Part shown: piece by piece, positions 58,898-64,000 of the stretch
Layout: every line of letters starts with the position of its first letter
How positions within the stretch are numbered: position 1 is the first letter of the stretch
Source of the DNA: Porites lobata
Taxonomy: Eukaryota > Cnidaria > Anthozoa > Scleractinia > Poritidae
Assembly: GCA_942486035.1 (NCBI GenBank)
Contig: CALNXK010000026.1
Location: 713,501-777,500, forward strand
Length of the DNA: 64,000 bases
Direction of reading: 5' to 3'
Program-made: the position numbers and the translations under genes
The notes under the pieces: generated by a model
The model's database searches: none
Told to the model about the DNA's origin: nothing
What the model saw: the letters and a program-made list of their open reading frames with translations, nothing else

Positions 58898-59070
58898 GTA
58901 ACATTTTGGACCCGAAATCAAATTTTCAAATCGAAATACAAAGAATAAGAGCGCGGGTCCTGGCTAGTGAACTGCTCCATTTTGTTTCATTAACTGATAG
59001 TTTTATCATGTTAGATGCAAAACTATTGAGACCTCCATCTTGCGTGTAAACAACGACAGCTTTAGCTCGT
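58874..59070 (+). mobile_element. MITE with GGGGCCCGTTTCTCGAAAG end, copy 2 (truncated)
   Basis: Left end and interior match 12846-13076 closely; similarity stops near 59060 before the right end. It is inserted directly after the preceding foldback. Confidence 0.75.
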
Positions 59071-59652
59071 TACTGTTAGAAGTAATATTTACTATTTATC
59101 TCACTCATAAATCGCGAAAGTTCATGAACAAGTAATAGGCATGAAAATGTTTATTTTCCTGACTCCAAACCATTGAGGGTCTCTGTTGAGCGCGCCACGA
59201 GTACTCGAGAAACGCGAAACGAGTATTGCCAAAGCCCGCGCGAGAGACGCACGCTACCAATGGAGAGACTGGGTTCTAAACGAAACCAATATGGTGACCG
59301 ATCATTGACCAGAAAGAACACTTGTGCAGTAAATTGGATCTAAAGTAAAAAAAATAGACTTCTGAAACTCGGATTTGAGCTTCAGCAGTTCTTTTACTTA
59401 CTCGTCAACACTTAGCTTTATTCATGATCTAAAAAATCTCGCTCGTGGCACGGCAGAAGTCGTGAAAAATCTGGCACGGGTGTTGTGAGGTAAGCTTATG
59501 TTTAATATTAGCTATTTCGCAGAAAACGATGGTCTCATAAGCAAGTAATATTGCTGATGGTAATTAAAGGATTAAATCATCAAGTAAATCCATTAGATCT
59601 GGTACAAATTAAGGCGAAACATGAAATTTGGGAGGTACAGCATATACGTCAA

Positions 59653-59678
59653 AGGTCACAGGTCACAAGTGCAGGTCA
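59653..59678 (+). promoter_or_regulatory. Three AGGTCA half-sites, first two as DR1
   Basis: AGGTCA-C-AGGTCA at 59653-59665 is a perfect DR1 nuclear-receptor site, with a third AGGTCA at 59673-59678. A diverged inverted version (TGACCTGTGACTTG, then preceding CACTTGTGATC) occurs near 61780, so the motif may belong to a repeat. Confidence 0.35.
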
Positions 59679-60432
59679 TTGCTCTGTTGATAAATATTAT
59701 CGGATTTTCATTCCTCACGGAGAGAGTTTATTGTGCTGTCGAACTTTGTAACAGTTGTGAAATTATAAATTGTGCATGGATCGCACAGTGAGGCAGAAAC
59801 ACGAGTCTGCTTTGGAAGGTGGTTGCAGTGATGTCATTGATTGTGATGTTGAGTTGCATTAAGGTTTCCAAGCAACATAACTTCCACTGGGTGTAATGAA
59901 ACTTCCTCTGTGAAAAAAATGTTTAAAATGTTTACAGCTGGTTAACTGTGACCATTAGACCTTTTCAAGGTTTATGGAGCCATCCAAGTGGGCCAAAGTC
60001 CCATACATTCACTGTGATTTTAGCCCTGTTTGCCCCCCAGCCAAGATGGTGTCAGAAACCGTGAAAATGTCTATTCTCCTCAAGCAAATGCGGGGAACTG
60101 CAATGTCTACAAGGCCGACAAGAAGAGATTTTGCGGCAGTTTACGAGACACTTATTGGCTGTCGGCCATAGTATATTCTTCAAATGCAATGAAATGAGTT
60201 TAAGTAGGGCTTTTACCGTCAAAACCCTGCTTAGTTTCTTTGTATATCTTTCAATCCTTGATAAATACAGCTCCACCAGCTTCAGACAGCATTTACTGGC
60301 AGAATTTCATTGGCAAATATAATAATCTGCCTTGCCTAATGAATATTTGGTAGCGTGGTATAGGAGACTAAGAGATTACTTTGCATTTAGTTGGTCCTTG
60401 TTCGAATCTTGGCCAAGGTATTTTTTCCTTTT

Positions 60433-61655
60433 CAGGGCTGAAAATAACGGACAGCAGGTAGCCGGTCATGATGACCGGCCAAATATTTTTTAGCCTGGAC
60501 AAACCCCGATTCTGGCCGGTCAAATAATGAATACTATAATTTTTTGCCAGGAATATCGAATTACGCTGGCAATAGATCGTTTTTACTACATTGACGTTCA
60601 CATTTTTGACAGCTAGTTTGTGAAAAATGCATTCACTCGTTGTAGAGTTGTTTCCGCGGTTTTCGTGTGTTTTAATGTCTTGAGTATCATCATACAGCGG
60701 TGTCTGAAGTCTCTAAAGGTAAAAAGTGAAGCGTAAATCCTTTTCAAACTCTCAAGGTTCAGGAAATGAAATACACATACAGTTCATCAAACTTAAGGAA
60801 TTATGAAAAAAAAAATGGTTATTAAAGAACGAAATGTGCACAAATTTGTTTTACGTCGACGTTCCGAAATGAACATCGGTGAAACTTATCTTTTTCCTTG
60901 CCTGGCACGTGATCGGAGGTCTCCTCCACAAAGAAGAATCGTCGCTAATATTTTCGGCAAAGAAGTTGATTTGCATTGGCGAAAAGTCTGTTCCACAAAC
61001 AGCGTGTTTATTATCAGAAGTCAAAAAATATACAGTAGAGCTTTCATTCAGGTCATCGCGCAACACTTTATCGCAAAGGGTTCAAATTAAGCGCTGAGGT
61101 AGACGACATTCCTTCTCGATTAGCTTAAATTTTTATCAGACTATTCTGGAATCGAGTCCGCAAACGAGATTCATGTTCGACATAAAGAAATTATTATTAA
61201 TTGATGTGCTAACATTTATTCCCGGAGAAACACAGGACGACCCGTTGAGAATTGCGATCGATTTGCCCGAATTCGGTGGAATTCCCAAAGCAGGTCACAT
61301 TACTGATTACAGCAAAACAGAAAGTGCAGGTGTAACGTACAACCAGCAACGTTGCGTTATTTACTCCACTACTCAGTTTCTTATTGTTTTGCTTTGTTGC
61401 GTTTCATTATGACATGAAATTAATTTATTGGGGTGTTCTTTTTCTTAGAAGGGTTTAGTGCAAAGCAGCAAAAAATGCCAAAGAAAAAAGAAATCAATAC
61501 AGCGTTATAGAGCATTAAGGGACAACTATATGGAAAATAAAATGTTCGTCTCCAAAAATGACTGGCCAAAATGGCCGACAAGATGAGAGTTTGATCGGTC
61601 AAGTCTGCGATCAGGCCGGACATTGTCCGTTGACCGGCCGTTATTTGCAACCCTG
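60433..61655. mobile_element. hAT-like element, 1.2 kb, non-autonomous
   Basis: CAGGGCTGAAAATAACGG at the left mirrors CCGTTATTTGCAACCCTG at the right, with GACCGGCC/GGCCGGTC motifs subterminal at both ends. Flanking octamers TTCCTTTT and CTTTTTTT match at 6 of 8 bases. Two open frames inside (60803-61090 and 61173-61412) show no transposase motif, so it is a deletion derivative or carries unrelated DNA. Confidence 0.65.
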
Positions 61656-61973
61656 CTTTTTTTTGTTTTTTTTTTTAAACCACATTTTCTTACGTATTAG
61701 CTTGTTTTCCTTCATTCCTACTGCTGCCCCTTAACAGCTTCACAAGGTGTTGCACAGTGGTAACCTGTACTCTAGCCTGCACTTGTGATCTGACCTGTGA
61801 CTTGTGTTTTGTACCTGCCACCTGAAATTAGCGGACACCCACAAGGCCTCTGTCATTGTCTGTTTACGAACCATTCATTTGCTCATGGATACTTTTAATG
61901 CACATATATATCAATCACAAGGGTATTTTTCAGAACACTGAAGAGCCGCTTAATGCCAAATGACTCTGAAGTT

Positions 61974-62083
61974 TAGTGATCAGGGTTAGGAAACAGTGTG
62001 AATCAGGTTTCATTGAAGGTTCTAGTATACTGGGTAAACTAACCTGCAACTTGAGTCACTCAGTTTTGTAACCCTGATCACTA
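61974..62083. repeat. Inverted repeat TAGTGATCAGGGTTA
   Basis: TAGTGATCAGGGTTA at 61974 is exactly mirrored at 62069-62083, about 80 bp apart. MITE-like. Confidence 0.65.
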
Positions 62084-63680
62084 GTTGTTTGGGGTTTGGC
62101 AGTTGCTTGACATTTTGCAAAATACACCTGCTTCATGTACATTGTAAAAAACAAGAGCTCTTGTTTTGAGGAACTGCATCACAAAAATGTGTTATAGCGG
62201 GCTACATGTAGAAGTGTAAACTCTTCACAGATCTCAGCTCATAAGTTTAACCAATATTATCTTATCCTTTGGGCAAGCTGATTTTGGCGCCAATAGGGGG
62301 GGGGGGGCAGTGGGAAGGTTGGTGGGTTCTGTCCCATGGTCGAACCCTTCACTGTTTTATATCATTTTACCATTTTACATATTTTATTTATTTTGCCACA
62401 CAAAATGTACAAAAAAAAGAAACGAAAAAAATGCACTGAAGAACAAAAGTGGCCAGGAAGCCTTAAATAGAAACCACACGGCTTATACTGTAAGGCTTCT
62501 TCAATTACAACCCATGATGGCTACACATGCAGAAAAGTCTGGAAAAAATCTTTAATTTTGGATCCAAAAATCTGTACAAACCCTCGAAAGAGAGATTGAG
62601 TTACAAATGTCATTATCTAACCCTTGCCCCTTTCACATATCCTATGTAGAATGCAATATCCCTTAACAGAATATGGACCGTCTTTAAAAATAATATGAAT
62701 AAATTGCTGAACAAGAAAGTTTTCTTGTCTTTTTCACTGCCAGGGGTGTCTTACACAAGTTCTAACCTTAAAAAAGTTGCAATACATGCATGTTTACTAA
62801 ATTTTTGTCAATGTGATTTTCTTTTAGTGATGGACTTTACTGTGTTACATAATTTTGGAATCTTGATGAAGAGGAACAGCAAGGCAAACTGCAAGACAAT
62901 GTAATACATTGTACAATCAGAAAACAAGATCAGCAAGCAAAGGCAGCTCTGATGACAAGGTAAACAACTCTTCTAATTTTTTTTTTACAGTAATATGTGT
63001 GACATACCATATTTTACTTGATTAAAATGCACTCTTGATAAAATACCAGACACAAGCAAAATAATAAAAAATATTAGTACCTTATTCTCAATTAATTTGG
63101 TGAGTATTAAATTTCGTGAAAAATCCAAAATTATAAAATAATAATATTATAATAATAGTAGTAGTAATAATTAATTAATAATTAATTATGCTTTTGTCCA
63201 TGTACATGGTTGATATTCCAATCTAGTAAATTTACTTACAATAGAAGATAAATTAAATGTAATGAGAATAATGTGCAAGCTGGGAAGCTAAATGAACTAG
63301 TTAGTTTATTTGTTAGCTCCCTGGACAATTTAGGTTCTAGGTAGCAGGTAAAATCAAAAGAAGAAGAAAAAAACAAAGAAGGATGAACTTATGTACATGA
63401 ACTATGTTGCTTCATCAGCGCCAATTACATTATGACTCTTCTTAGCCAATAACATCACTGCCTAACTGACAGTTGACCAATAACACCATGATGTAATGGA
63501 CGGGAAAATATCTGTTAGATCAATTTGAGAACTATAATTTTCGAACATTTGTTGTGATACAACTTGCTTGCCCCTCTGAAGATGACGGACATCTACAAAA
63601 TGGTTATTCAAAACGGATAGTCACTGTCAACAACATTCAGGACTATGTTAACCTGGACGATCAAACTCAATCTATTAATT
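62084..63680. other. Right-hand stretch without a recognised gene
   Basis: It contains a G-run at 62297-62307, AT-rich low-complexity DNA at 63120-63190 and short open frames without domains. No CAP exon was identified. Confidence 0.4.
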
Positions 63681-63859
63681 TTATGTAATATATCAAACAA
63701 CAGATGAAGTGTTTTAGGGGATCAAAAGATGAAACATCTAGAAGTTTAAGTTGAAAAAATACTTTGAACAATGCTATTTTAAGTGGTTTTGAACTATATT
63801 TCATCTGGTGATGACCAATAACACCATCACGATGTAATGGACCAATTAGTTCAATACCT

Positions 63860-64000
63860 CTGAGTATCAAACAAAATCATTTTTGAAACTCACTTTGAGG
63901 ATGAAAATGACTAACACAGTGTTTCATCCGATTTCCAAACACTCATTAAACATTAATTTCCTTTGTATTTTCTTAATGAATTATTAATGAGTTTGAGAAA
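63860..64000 (-). repeat. Dispersed repeat, copy 2 (runs off right edge)
   Basis: Reverse complement of 10020-10160 with few changes; GATGAAGTGTTTTA and related pieces at 63700-63800 suggest the element starts earlier. Confidence 0.65.

Noticed and set aside
60350..60415. tRNA-like segment with a GTTCGAATCTTG box
   Set aside because: The B-box-like sequence is good but acceptor and anticodon stems do not pair convincingly; at most a decayed SINE head.

Overview
The window looks like nuclear DNA of an intron-rich animal, most likely an anthozoan cnidarian (stony coral or close relative). It is AT-rich, the genes are split into short exons with GT/AG borders, and introns and intergenic DNA are full of short inverted-repeat elements (MITEs), hairpin foldbacks and a few SINE/LINE pieces. 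The taxon call is inference from gene sequence and repeat style. No prokaryotic feature is present.

Four protein genes can be assembled by hand. (1) Minus strand, 1-2996: the 5' part of an unrecognised gene (five exons, about 180 residues), running off the left edge. (2) Plus strand, 17080-43876: a complete aryl hydrocarbon receptor gene (AHR), 13 coding exons joining in frame to 869 codons, with bHLH, PAS-A, PAS-B and a long Pro/Gln/Ser-rich C-terminus. (3) Minus strand, 48001-51304: the Sec61 beta subunit gene, with normal first three exons but a last exon that is out of frame with the conserved tail. (4) Plus strand, 51911/52279 to beyond the right edge: cyclase-associated protein (CAP); seven coding exons are visible and none was found after 55387. 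SEC61B and CAP are divergent and share about 0.6 kb that contains a perfect TGACGTCA.

The regions between are: 3.0-17.0 kb, an element-rich intergenic stretch (LINE relic split by a TTAA-flanked transposon, several perfect hairpins, pogo-like and other inverted-repeat elements); 17-44 kb, AHR introns with SINEs, hAT-like pieces and copies of a roughly 200-bp MITE family; 44-48 kb, mostly featureless DNA; 55.4-64 kb, CAP intron or downstream DNA dominated by foldbacks and a 1.2-kb hAT-like element.

The genes do not form a pathway. The points most worth checking are the disrupted SEC61B tail, the changed ligand-pocket residues and the PPxY motif in AHR, the transposon whose target site can be read exactly inside the LINE, and a MITE built of repeated copies of one palindrome.
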